Positions 26,860-35,234 of a DNA stretch of 64,000 nucleotides are shown in pieces. The DNA is taken from assembly GCF_000970085.1 (NCBI RefSeq), contig NZ_CP009506.1:4092001-4156000 (forward strand), read 5' to 3'. The notes below the pieces were generated by a model. That model saw only the letters and a list, made by a program, of their open reading frames with translations, had not been told where the DNA came from and ran no database searches. The translations under genes and the position numbers were made by a program. The DNA comes from Methanosarcina siciliae T4/M. Lineage in GTDB: Archaea > Halobacteriota > Methanosarcinia > Methanosarcinales > Methanosarcinaceae. Positions within the stretch are counted from its first letter, which is position 1, and the number at the start of each line of letters is the position of its first letter.

Positions 26860-28067
26860 ATACTGGTTCAACAGGCTTTATGCTGCTTGCGACAAGTCTT
26901 GTGATGCTCATGACCCCAGGTCTGGCATTCTTTTACGGAGGACTTGCCTGTAAGAGAAACATTTTAGGAATAATGATGCAGAGTTTTGTTTCTCTCGGGC
27001 TGACAACCATTTTATGGTTTTTCATAGGATATTCTCTGTGCTTCAGCGGAGGAGAAGGCGCAATCTTAGGAAACCTGAACAAAATGTTCTTGAATGGGAT
27101 TTCCCCAACTGATATGTTTGGAGATGCCGGGTTCCCCGAACTCGTCTTCGTAGCTTACCAGATGATGTTTGCAATCATTACCCCGGCTCTGATTACGGGA
27201 GCATTTGCAAACAGAATTAGTTTTAAGGCTTACATTATTTTCCTTGTCGTCTGGCAGCTCTTTGTTTACTATCCTTTTGTGCACATGGTATGGGGAGGCG
27301 GCCTGCTTTCCGAAATGGGAGTTATCGACTTTGCCGGTGGAATCGTGGTTCATGCGACAGCCGGATTTGCAGCCCTTGCCTCAGTGTTTTATGTAGGCTC
27401 GAGGAAATATAAGGATTCAAAGCCAAACAATATTCCCTTAATGGCTGTCGGAACAGCACTTCTCTGGTTCGGATGGTACGGATTTAATGCGGGCAGCGAA
27501 CTAAATGTGGACGGGATTACAGCCCTTGCATTCCTGAACAGCGACATCGCAGCTTCTTTTGCGGCTATTACCTGGATGATAATAGAATGGTTAAGGGAAA
27601 CAAAACCAAAATTCGTGGGGCTTATGACCGGGGCTGTTGCAGGACTTGCGACAATTACTCCTGCAGCGGGGCTTGTCTCCATGCACGTAGCTGCATTGAT
27701 GGGCATCCTCGGAGCTATTGCCTGCTACTTTGCAGTACATATTAAAAACAGAATGCAATGGGATGATGCCCTGGATGTATGGGGTGTTCACGGAATAGGA
27801 GGAGTAACAGGGACAATTTTACTTGGAATCTTTGCTTCGACTGCCATAAATCCGGTAGGTGCTGACGGTCTGCTTTATGGTGGCACTGCATTCTTTATCA
27901 AAGAACTCTCAGTTGTTGTAGGAGCTTCAATCTATGCATTTATATTTACCTACATCATGCTGATGCTCATAAATGTAATAACTCCGGTCAAAGTTTCGGA
28001 TGAAGATGAGCTTGCAGGGCTGGATATATCCATGCATGGAGAATGTGCCTACGATGCGATTCACTGA
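26853..28067 (+). CDS. amtB: Second ammonium transporter AmtB
   Basis: A 404-residue Amt/Mep/Rh channel that is clearly diverged from the neighbour. Pore histidines lie in GGIVVHATAG and DVWGVHGIGG, and the gate region is YQMMFAIITPALITGA. The tail keeps ELAGLDISMHGECAYD, matching the GlnK-contact segment. No glnK follows, so it must use the upstream GlnK or one elsewhere. A weak GGGATGA lies ahead of the ATG, with possible coupling to the leader frame. Confidence 0.94.
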   Translation: MLNTGSTGFMLLATSLVMLMTPGLAFFYGGLACKRNILGIMMQSFVSLGLTTILWFFIGYSLCFSGGEGAILGNLNKMFLNGISPTDMFGDAGFPELVFVAYQMMFAIITPALITGAFANRISFKAYIIFLVVWQLFVYYPFVHMVWGGGLLSEMGVIDFAGGIVVHATAGFAALASVFYVGSRKYKDSKPNNIPLMAVGTALLWFGWYGFNAGSELNVDGITALAFLNSDIAASFAAITWMIIEWLRETKPKFVGLMTGAVAGLATITPAAGLVSMHVAALMGILGAIACYFAVHIKNRMQWDDALDVWGVHGIGGVTGTILLGIFASTAINPVGADGLLYGGTAFFIKELSVVVGASIYAFIFTYIMLMLINVITPVKVSDEDELAGLDISMHGECAYDAIH

Positions 28068-28093
28068 TAAAATCCTTCGTAAACCTGCTTAAA

Positions 28094-28201
28094 ATGAGGA
28101 TATCTTTATCCGTTGAGGAAGAACTTAAAACACGGGTTCTCGAAAGAAAAGGCTCAATTAAGAAAAAATTCCGTTATCGGCAGGTTTATTTGATTAGGTG
28201 A
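28094..28201 (+). CDS. Possible 35-residue ribbon-helix-helix-like fragment
   Basis: An ATG opens a 35-codon frame reading MRISLSVEEELKTRVLERK and then a basic stretch. The beginning resembles the strand and first helix of small ribbon-helix-helix DNA-binding proteins, but the protein is too short and lacks a clear ribosome site. It may be a fragment or chance. Confidence 0.25.
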   Translation: MRISLSVEEELKTRVLERKGSIKKKFRYRQVYLIR

Positions 28202-28561
28202 AAGGAGTCAGGGTAAACCCTGCCCTATATATCTTTTTTCCACTTTAACACTCTTCAGCCACTCTTCTTTGCATAAAAACCGGTAATTGAAGAATGTTCC
28301 TGTAAATCACATTCATATCAATCTTTTTTGATATCCGGCTTTCGGGTTTTTAAGAAGTGAATCCAATAATTAAGTAGAAGAATTAGGGGACTTCAGAACC
28401 AATTGGAAGAATTTGAGGCTTCCATAATTGATTGGAAAAGTATGAGGACTCCATAATTGATTAGGAGAATTTGACTTTATTTTTGAGATTCACAAGACCT
28501 GATAGCGCTGAGCATCAGGAAAAATGCGGAGAAAATTTTCAGATTCTTGCAGGTGGTAAAG
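28202..28561. other. Intergenic region with short degenerate repeats
   Basis: Between about 28385 and 28475 a motif like CATAATTGATTGGAAAAGTATGAGGACTC occurs two to three times in degenerate form (ATAATTGATT at about 28420 and 28450, CCAATAATTAAGTAG earlier). AGGGTAAACCCTGCCCTATATATC near 28210-28235 could be a hairpin. I see no gene. Confidence 0.4.
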
Positions 28562-29359
28562 ATGCCGGGAAACCCGAATGAAATAAAGCTTGTAAATAAT
28601 GCTATGTCCAACGCTACACGAAGGAAGATAATGAACTTCCTGGAGGCTGGCGAGAAGAGTACGGAGGAAATAGGAGAAGAGATCGGGAAGTCAATGCTCG
28701 ACTTTCATCTCAAGGTCCTGCAGCAGGCGAGCCTGATAGAGCTCGAAGAAGGGACAGCAAAGCTGAGTGAATACGGCAGAAATTTCCTGAAAGGCAAGGA
28801 AGACAAAGGTGCGGAGAAAAATTCAGACCTCTCTCAGGCAAAGCCGGTTGAGATTGTTGAAGTCAGGCAGCTTTTGCCCTGCATAGCTGACTCTTCAAAG
28901 TTCAGGGTAATCGCAAATATGGCTCCTCCTCTGGGTGGAACCCTGAAGGTCCTTGAGCCCCTCTTTCCCAGGTCCAGATATTCGGACAGGATAAGTGCTC
29001 TGATAACGCAAAAAGGAGAAATTATCACAACTCTTTACGGGACCGGAAAAGTCACCATGACGATGATTAAAAACGAGGATGAAGCCAGAGAAGCCCTTGA
29101 GAACCTCAGGGGTATTGTCAATGAAGCAATAGCAAAAGGTATAGCCCCGGTCCCCAGGGAAAAAGTCAGGGTCGAACCTATGGAGATCTACAAATACCTG
29201 CCCCAGACCAACTGCGGGAAGTGTGGTGAGCAGAGCTGTTATACCTTTGCAATAAAGCTTATGGGAGGAGAAACAAACCTGGAGAAGTGCACGCCTCTCA
29301 AAGAACCAGACTATGCAACCAACTTCGAGCACCTGCAGGTTCTGAGTGCATATATTTGA
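28562..29359 (+). CDS. Winged-helix regulator with C-terminal 4Fe-4S domain
   Basis: A 265-residue protein in three parts. Residues about 1-85 form an ArsR-like winged helix (SNATRRKIMNFLE, FHLKVLQQASLIELE, LSEYGRNFL). A central domain (about 95-205) follows with a GGTLKVLEPLFPR landmark. The C-terminus carries TNCGKCGEQSC plus a fourth cysteine in EKCTP, the four-cysteine Fe-S motif also found in CdhD/CODH-type and related proteins. The ATG at 28562 behind AGGTGG is preferred over the upstream TTG. It probably senses redox or Fe-S status and controls the sulfur-relay genes next door. Confidence 0.72.
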   Translation: MPGNPNEIKLVNNAMSNATRRKIMNFLEAGEKSTEEIGEEIGKSMLDFHLKVLQQASLIELEEGTAKLSEYGRNFLKGKEDKGAEKNSDLSQAKPVEIVEVRQLLPCIADSSKFRVIANMAPPLGGTLKVLEPLFPRSRYSDRISALITQKGEIITTLYGTGKVTMTMIKNEDEAREALENLRGIVNEAIAKGIAPVPREKVRVEPMEIYKYLPQTNCGKCGEQSCYTFAIKLMGGETNLEKCTPLKEPDYATNFEHLQVLSAYI

Positions 29360-29414
29360 GCTACAGGTACCTGAGCTACAGTTATTTGAAAAATACCACC
29401 TTAACCGGGATCCT

Positions 29415-29580
29415 TTGAATACATTAACCATAGTGCTAACAGACAGTCTTTCTATTCCAAATACGCTAAAATCACCTGAAAGTTTATTCTGTTTTATCAG
29501 CGCAGGCAAATTTTATTCAGGGATTGTTATTCAGGGACTGTGGAGACAGGGACTGGAGCGAGAGCCTGTGAATAGTACGC
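29415..29580 (+). pseudogene. Decayed DsrE-family copy
   Basis: TTGAATACATTAACCATAGTGCT reads NTLTIVLTDS and parallels the start KTLTIVLTDG of the intact DsrE gene at 30163. Further on, FISAGKFYSG corresponds to FTNAGELFRG. Frameshifts and loss of the cysteine region show the copy is dead. It sits after the first winged-helix gene exactly where the intact copy sits after the second. Confidence 0.7.
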
Positions 29581-29654
29581 CGTTATAAGAGGATGCTGGC
29601 AGAAATAGCTTCATAAGAGGTTGCCGGCAGAAATAACTTCAGCAGGTGTTAAAG

Positions 29655-30125
29655 GTGTCGGAAAACCCGAATGAGACAAAACTCGTAAATTTTGCTATGT
29701 CCAACGGTACCAGGAGGAAGATAATTAACTTCCTGGCGGACGGCTGTAGAAGTACCGGGGAAATAGGAGAGATAATCGGGAAGGCAACACTTGACTTTCA
29801 TCTCAGGATTTTGCAGCAGGCAGGTCTGATTGAATTAGAAGAAGAAACTGTGAAGCTAAGCGAATATGGCAAGAGTTTCCTTAAGAATAAAACAGAAAAG
29901 GTTGAGGAGAAAACTGTAGACTTCTCTCAGGCAAAACAAATAGAGATTGCAAGGATCAGACAGCTTTCGCCCTGTATAGCCGATTCCTCAAGACTCAGAG
30001 TGAGTGCGAATATGACTCCACCGCTGGGTGGAATCTTGAAACTCCTTGAGCCCCTCTTTCCCAGAAAAGAACCGGAATACGAAGATAATCATGAGCATCT
30101 ACAGATTTTGGCCGATTACATCTAA
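29655..30125 (+). CDS. Winged-helix regulator lacking the Fe-S domain
   Basis: This 156-residue paralogue of the gene at 28562 keeps the winged helix (SNGTRRKIINFLA, FHLRILQQAGLIELE) and the GGILKLLEPLFPR landmark. It then jumps straight to KEPEYEDNHEHLQILADYI, matching the last residues of the longer protein. About 110 residues, including the whole cysteine module, are missing in frame. The start is a GTG spaced from AGGTG exactly as the paralogue's ATG. It may still bind DNA but cannot carry the cluster. Confidence 0.7.
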   Translation: MSENPNETKLVNFAMSNGTRRKIINFLADGCRSTGEIGEIIGKATLDFHLRILQQAGLIELEEETVKLSEYGKSFLKNKTEKVEEKTVDFSQAKQIEIARIRQLSPCIADSSRLRVSANMTPPLGGILKLLEPLFPRKEPEYEDNHEHLQILADYI

Positions 30126-30162
30126 ACCCTAATAATAAAACATGATTTGTTAGGAGGAAATT

Positions 30163-30543
30163 ATGAAGACTCTTACGATAGTGCTTACTGATGGCCCTTA
30201 TATTTCCGAATACGCTGAAATCGCCTTCAAACTTGCCGAAGAAGCACTTAGACAATATCAGGTGAACATATTCCTGTACCTGGACGCGGTGCACATCCCC
30301 AAAAAAGGCCAGATTCCTTCATTTTTTACTAACGCAGGCGAACTTTTCAGAGGGCTCGCAGAGAAAGGGGCTGTAATCAGAGCATGTGCCCGATGTGCCG
30401 CTGCAAGAGGCTATATTGCAGAAGAAAGCCTTGAGAACGGGAATAACTGCAGAGACTACATTCCCGGAATAAAAATCTCCAGTCTTTATGAACTCTCTGA
30501 AATGCAGAGCAAAAGTGATAGAGTAATCTCACTGTCAAGATAA
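30163..30543 (+). CDS. DsrE/TusD-family sulfur-relay protein
   Basis: A 126-residue DsrE-family protein beginning KTLTIVLTDGP and carrying cysteines in RACARCAAARG, the region equivalent to the catalytic cysteine of TusD/DsrE. It starts the three-gene DsrE-F-H set behind AGGAGG. In bacteria such trimers pass persulfide sulfur to tRNA thiolation or to sulfur oxidation. In a methanogen a role in sulfur trafficking for Fe-S or thiolated products is likely, but no dsrAB genes are present. Confidence 0.78.
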   Translation: MKTLTIVLTDGPYISEYAEIAFKLAEEALRQYQVNIFLYLDAVHIPKKGQIPSFFTNAGELFRGLAEKGAVIRACARCAAARGYIAEESLENGNNCRDYIPGIKISSLYELSEMQSKSDRVISLSR

Positions 30544-30567
30544 ACTCACCGAAAAGAGGTTTGAACG

Positions 30568-30912
30568 ATGGAATCAGTTTTCTATCTGCTGGATACCGCC
30601 CCATACGGCAGTGAAAAATCCTTTGGAACATTGAACGCGGCTGCTGTGAGCCTTGACAGGATAGATGTGACTCTTGGCCTTTACGGAGATGGAGTTTATC
30701 TTGTAGCTGCAGGGCAGGACAGCACAGAACTTGGATTGCCGAACCTTTCGGATATTCTCTATTCGTATGGAGAGTTAAAAGTACTTGTGCACGAACTCTC
30801 ACTGGTTGAGAGGGGACTTTTTGAGGAAACCCTGATAGAGACCATCGAACTTGTCGATGAAGAGGACTTTCTCGAAGCGATGGAAAGTTCGGACTGTGTG
30901 ATCTTGTTTTAA
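30568..30912 (+). CDS. DsrF/TusC-family protein
   Basis: The second member (114 residues) begins with FYLLDTAPYGS and has the GLYGDGVYLVAAGQD strand-turn of the DsrE/F fold. It contains a single cysteine near the end (SDCVILF). AAAAGAGGT precedes the ATG. It lies 24 bases downstream of the DsrE gene and is presumably in the same hetero-oligomer. Confidence 0.75.
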   Translation: MESVFYLLDTAPYGSEKSFGTLNAAAVSLDRIDVTLGLYGDGVYLVAAGQDSTELGLPNLSDILYSYGELKVLVHELSLVERGLFEETLIETIELVDEEDFLEAMESSDCVILF

Positions 30913-30989
30913 AGAGGTAACTCATTAAAAACCGGCAGCTACCGAGAGGGAAAATAGAAGTTTGCTGAAGTATGAACGGGAGCAATAAG

Positions 30990-31289
30990 ATGAAACGAGA
31001 AAAACATGATGTATTCCTGCTGACAAAACCCCCCTCCAGCCCGAGGTCAGAGTTATGCTTGAAACTGGCTGTCCGCTCAGGAAATGCCAGGCTCTACCTT
31101 GCAGGAGACGGAGTATATCACCTGCTTTCAGGAATACAGGAGTTGCCAGGGTGCACAGTTTACGCCTGTCAGGAAGACCTCGAAGCCAGAGCAATAAAAG
31201 GGAGAGGAAAAGTTACAGTTCCGGAGAACTTTTATGCGGCTTTTATCAAGGATCTGATGGAACATTGCAGGCAGGCATATACTTTTTAA
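30990..31289 (+). CDS. DsrH/TusB-family protein
   Basis: The third member (99 residues) begins HDVFLLTKPPSS and has LYLAGDGVYHLL, typical of DsrH/TusB. An ATG at 30972 is in frame, but GGGAG eight bases before 30990 favours the inner start. Together the three genes encode the components of a TusBCD-like hexamer. Confidence 0.72.
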   Translation: MKREKHDVFLLTKPPSSPRSELCLKLAVRSGNARLYLAGDGVYHLLSGIQELPGCTVYACQEDLEARAIKGRGKVTVPENFYAAFIKDLMEHCRQAYTF

Positions 31290-31439
31290 ATAATTGACAT
31301 CATACATTTTAATAAGTGCTGACTGGCACTGCAATTTTTAAAACATTTAACGAACTTTACAGGTTTAACGTGTATTTTTACCTTAGCCCGGAAGAGAAAA
31401 AGTTTCAATAATATAGTTCACCGTCCAGGACTGTTTTAT

Positions 31440-31724
31440 ATGGCTGAAAAGCTCCCACGTGAGGTTATCGAGGAGTTGGAACGGGTAAGCCGGCTGCATG
31501 AGCAGGCAGTCTGCGACCACGAAAAATGCAGGGAATTTAGCGAAAACCTGTCTGACATTCTGGTTAGAGTCGAAGATATGAAGTATTACAAAACGGCAGA
31601 CAGGCTGATGAGCGTCCTCATAAACTGCAAGCCTAAAGAAGCATCGCACTGTGAAAAAGCAACGCTTGTAGGGGAAATGATTAAAAACGTGGCAAAAGAG
31701 GCTAAAAAAGATGCGGGGAAATAA
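31440..31724 (+). CDS. Small helical protein of unknown function
   Basis: A 94-residue, largely helical, charged protein. Cysteine/histidine pairs occur in CDHEKC and NCKPKEASHC, so it could bind metal. No family is recognised and no strong ribosome site is seen before the ATG. It stands alone after the Dsr genes. The downstream DNA is a decayed permease/thioredoxin pair. Confidence 0.55.
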   Translation: MAEKLPREVIEELERVSRLHEQAVCDHEKCREFSENLSDILVRVEDMKYYKTADRLMSVLINCKPKEASHCEKATLVGEMIKNVAKEAKKDAGK

Positions 31725-31784
31725 AAAACACACTCATACACGGGTGCCTTTATCGATATGAACAGCAGTGTCGAAGCTCGGTGT

Positions 31785-32012
31785 GGGAGAAGGCCCCCTC
31801 CCTGGCAATGCTCCTTGCAGGCCCGGCCCTCAGCCTTCCTAACATGATAGTAACCAACAGAACCATGAAAACAAATCTTGCGGCACGCTATAAAACATGA
31901 AAATCGAAGTACTGGGTACAGGATGTACAAAGTGCAAGAAACTGAAATAATTTGCAAAACAGGCGTAAAGGAAACTGGTGTGGATGCCGAAGTCGTCAAG
32001 GTTAACGGAACA
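31785..32012 (+). pseudogene. Remnant of permease plus CxxC mini-thioredoxin pair
   Basis: Bases 31795-31866 are nearly identical to the 3' end of the permease gene at about 37708-37780. Then 31897 onwards resembles the mini-thioredoxin gene at 38008 (KIEVLGTGCTKCKKL, then a stop; later GVDAEVVKV in a shifted frame). The permease body is missing and the second gene is interrupted. This is a third, dead copy of the permease-thioredoxin module. Confidence 0.8.
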
Positions 32013-32202
32013 AAGTAGAGAAGAATGAAGTATTCTTTTCTCTATTTTCCTCCTCTACTTCCCATTCCTTAACTGCAGGCTAAATTTCCCAAACTTTTAC
32101 CAGCCCGGATTTCCCAACCTTTCTTTCCGAATCAATTTTCTGAATCTGATAATCCAGGTTTAATTTTCCGGACATTATTGTCACCTTAATTCGGAAGCAG
32201 GG

Positions 32203-33438
32203 TCAGACAATCTCCAGATATTCAAGCATCAGAGCGTCCATGAGTTCATCTGTTTTAGTTTCGTTGGTGCCGTAGAGCTCAACGAAATAGTCCCTGATCC
32301 AGGGTTCGAGTTCCACGTCGGAAAAGCGCTCGGGATAAACGGCTTTTGCCTCGACCATCAGGTTGATCGGAAATTCGAGCCTTTCGGATTTGCAGGGTGT
32401 AGCTGTGAGAGAGTAAACTTCCCCTTCCCGGAGTGCCCGAAGTTCCTGGATGGTGCCGTACTGGGAATCTTCATAGAGCTGGCGCGGGGAGTGGTATCCG
32501 CTCCAGGTGCACAAAATGATCTTGTCCGGGTCAAGGGAGAGTATCTGCTCAGCGGAAACCATGTTCATGCCGGGTTCGGTATATGCGCTGCGGGAATTGA
32601 TGATTCCTTCCATCATAGCCACCTCGGTTGATCCTGAGCCGAAAGCGTAACCTGCCCCACCTTTGTCCTTAGCCCATGTAGGAGCGCCGAAGTACAGCAC
32701 CTTTTTTTGCTCCTCCTCAGGGATATCGGCCGTCCGACTTCGGATGAATTCTACACGCGAACTGACAGTCTCAACAATCTTTTCTGCTTCACCCTCTTTT
32801 CCAAAAACTTCACCCAGAAGCCTTATTTCTTCGTACATGGTTTCCACACTGGGTTCATCGTAACAGGAGGGATACTTCAGCACCACAACAGGGATATCCA
32901 TCGCCTCTGTCTGGGAGATAAACTTCTCCGTATCCTCGTCCTGATCCCCAAGGTCCCGGAGAATGAGGAGATCAGGGTTGAGAGATGCGATTGTCTCCAC
33001 GTTAGGAAGACCATAGGGGCCGCCGAAACCTCCCACATTCGTAACGTTGTCAAGCCCCGGGTTGAGGATTTTACCTATCCAGGTGTTCACCGTATAATCG
33101 GTACCGTTCCACACGTACTGGCCCATCTGAAGCGGTTTATCATACACGCTCCCTCCTACGATCCGGTCTTCTACCCCGAAGATGTACATCGTGGTATCAA
33201 TTAACGACCTGCTGATGGCAATAACCCTTTGCGGTTCTGCGGGGATAACGACCTCCTCTCCCCGCATGTCGGTAACCGTGCGGTACTGTACCTGAGTGGC
33301 TGAATCAGAGCCCGAAGAAGCGGAACTGGAGAGGGAAGAATCCGAGAGATCGGAGCTTGGAGAAGTTTCCGCAGTGTCAGCACATCCCGAGACAAGAAGA
33401 GCTGTTAGGAGCACACTGAAGAGGATAAAAAAGGGCAT
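32203..33438 (-). CDS. Iron/corrinoid-type ABC transporter binding lipoprotein
   Basis: The 411-residue binding protein of the BtuF/FepB family has a lipobox LLVSGC (C19), then a Ser/Asp-rich linker, then VVIPAEPQRVIAISRSL and ETIASLNPDLLILRD, which are family landmarks. A GTG 24 bases upstream is in frame, but the ATG overlaps the methyltransferase stop (TAATG), implying coupling. It is the last gene of the operon permease-ATPase-methyltransferase-binding protein. The ligand may be an iron chelate, corrinoid or heme; sequence does not decide. Confidence 0.83.
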   Translation of the reverse strand: MPFFILFSVLLTALLVSGCADTAETSPSSDLSDSSLSSSASSGSDSATQVQYRTVTDMRGEEVVIPAEPQRVIAISRSLIDTTMYIFGVEDRIVGGSVYDKPLQMGQYVWNGTDYTVNTWIGKILNPGLDNVTNVGGFGGPYGLPNVETIASLNPDLLILRDLGDQDEDTEKFISQTEAMDIPVVVLKYPSCYDEPSVETMYEEIRLLGEVFGKEGEAEKIVETVSSRVEFIRSRTADIPEEEQKKVLYFGAPTWAKDKGGAGYAFGSGSTEVAMMEGIINSRSAYTEPGMNMVSAEQILSLDPDKIILCTWSGYHSPRQLYEDSQYGTIQELRALREGEVYSLTATPCKSERLEFPINLMVEAKAVYPERFSDVELEPWIRDYFVELYGTNETKTDELMDALMLEYLEIV

Positions 33439-34280
33439 TAAGCGCACTGGTCCACCTCCCACCAGAGCTTTACGCGCATCGAATTTCCGGAAAGAACGAA
33501 TTCACCCCCTTCTTCCTTCAGGACAGAAGAGAGATATTCCCTGAGTATTTTTTCCTGGGCATCTGTCTCAACATGGTATTCCCGCTTGAAGTTCTCGACA
33601 GCTGCATCAAAGTCGGGGAATGTGCGGGTATACGACAACTGTAGCGTCTCCATATTCGGATAGATTCCCATGTCATAGAGGACATGGAAAAGCACGTCGG
33701 CCTTTGGCCCGGAACGATATTCCTGACCGTGCAGGGCTGGCCAGAGGTCAATCATCCACTGTTCCCAGGGGGAACTCCCCAAAAACCAGTAGAGACAAAC
33801 ACGCTTTGTTGCCAGTTTACACATCTTTTCCACGGCGGCACGGATGTCCGGCATTCCCAGGGAATATGAAGCAAATACGACGTCATAAGGGCCCGAAAGT
33901 TCTGCAGGGTCGATGTCTTCCCACCGTTTTGAAACGATCTCCAGGTTCTCAACCCCTTCTTTTTGGGCGAACTCCTTCATGACCTCGACCATGCCTGCAG
34001 CAGGTTCCACGGCAGTCACGTGGGCACAGAGGGAGGCAAGGGGCACTGCAAGGGTTCCAGGCCCGGCTCCGACATCAAGCACCCTGGAAGCAGGTCCTAC
34101 TCCCAGATCGGAAAAGACCTTGGCAACTCTTTGAGGATTTTTGTTTGAACGCTCGAGAAATTCAAGGGCACTCTCCCGGGATTCCCATATTGATGCACAT
34201 TCTTCTTTCCTTCTTCTGGAAAGGTTCTGCTCATGGAGGTCTTTCCAGACCTCGTTCCAGTCAATCTCGTGAATATCCAT
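33438..34280 (-). CDS. SAM-dependent methyltransferase inside metal ABC operon
   Basis: A methyltransferase of about 280 residues with motif I RVLDVGAGPGTLAVP, VTAVEPAAGM and DVVFASYSLGM. The start MDIHEIDWNEVW at 34280 lies behind GGAAGGAG; the open frame further upstream is not supported. It is sandwiched between the ATPase and the binding protein of a BtuCDF/FepBCD-type transporter. That conserved style of placement suggests it modifies the transported ligand or a chelator. Confidence 0.78.
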   Translation of the reverse strand: MDIHEIDWNEVWKDLHEQNLSRRRKEECASIWESRESALEFLERSNKNPQRVAKVFSDLGVGPASRVLDVGAGPGTLAVPLASLCAHVTAVEPAAGMVEVMKEFAQKEGVENLEIVSKRWEDIDPAELSGPYDVVFASYSLGMPDIRAAVEKMCKLATKRVCLYWFLGSSPWEQWMIDLWPALHGQEYRSGPKADVLFHVLYDMGIYPNMETLQLSYTRTFPDFDAAVENFKREYHVETDAQEKILREYLSSVLKEEGGEFVLSGNSMRVKLWWEVDQCA

Positions 34281-34362
34281 TTCTTTTTTCTCCTTCCGGA
34301 CTCTGTATAACTTGGCTGCTGACCTTGAATTCGTGAGCAGCAATTGGATCATTGTCATTTCA

Positions 34363-35169
34363 TCAGATCATCGTCATTTCTTCCGAAGCACTGCGGTCTC
34401 TGGCAGCAATGCATCGGGGCATAACCATCTGAGTGTCAGCCATTGACCGGACAGTACAGGTATTTTCGTAAATTCTGTCCAGCATCTCTTCGGTAATAAC
34501 CTCCTTCGGCATTCCATTTGAGATGACAGCGCCATCAGCCATGACCACTACACGGTCACAGAACCACGCGACATGGTTAGGGTCGTGGCTGCAGGCAAGG
34601 ATTGTTTTTCCCTCTTCTGCGATCTCACGCATAATTTCCCAGATATGCACCTGGTTCTGAAAATCGAGGGCCGAAGTGGGTTCGTCAAGAAACATTAGTG
34701 GTGTGTCCTGTGCAAGTGCACGGGCCATGAGCACCATCTGGCGTTGCCCGCCCGAGAGTTGATTATAGGGCCTTTTGGCAAGATCGGAAATCCCAACTCT
34801 TTTGAGGGCTTCGATCGCGATTTCTTTGTCATTCCTTTTGACGCCAAAGAAGCCTCCCAGGTGAGGAGTCCGGCCCATAAGGACCACTTCCCGGACCAGA
34901 TATGGAAACGGCGGCTTATGCTCCTGGGGGACATAGGCAACCTTTTTAGCGAGGTCCGCAACCCTCATATCCCCCACATCGTACCCTTCCATCCGGACAG
35001 TCCCCCTGGGAAAGCGAAGAAACCTGAGGCAACACTTGAAAAGGGTGGTTTTTCCGCACCCGTTAGGTCCGAAAAGGCCGCAGAGTTCCCCTTCCCTTAC
35101 CTTGAATGAAGCCCCCCGGAGTACCGGGTCACCCCCGTAGCTGAAATGAATATCGTTAACCTGAAGCAT
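34363..35169 (-). CDS. Iron/corrinoid-type ABC transporter ATPase
   Basis: This ATPase of the FepC/BtuD family has 268 residues: Walker A GPNGCGKTT, signature LSGGQRQMV, Walker B LMFLDEP and ACSHD. Start at 35169 follows GGTGATATGT, while the longer frame adds a residue run unlike the family. It is followed 82 bases later by the methyltransferase. Confidence 0.88.
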   Translation of the reverse strand: MLQVNDIHFSYGGDPVLRGASFKVREGELCGLFGPNGCGKTTLFKCCLRFLRFPRGTVRMEGYDVGDMRVADLAKKVAYVPQEHKPPFPYLVREVVLMGRTPHLGGFFGVKRNDKEIAIEALKRVGISDLAKRPYNQLSGGQRQMVLMARALAQDTPLMFLDEPTSALDFQNQVHIWEIMREIAEEGKTILACSHDPNHVAWFCDRVVVMADGAVISNGMPKEVITEEMLDRIYENTCTVRSMADTQMVMPRCIAARDRSASEEMTMI

Positions 35170-35234
35170 ACATATCACCCGAAATATTACTCTAAATTCG
35201 AAATATTCCTCCAAACCCAAAATACCACCTAAAA

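Noticed and set aside
29346..29588. 80-codon plus-strand frame after the Fe-S regulator
   Set aside because: It covers a decayed DsrE copy partly in another frame, so it is treated as pseudogene sequence rather than a gene.
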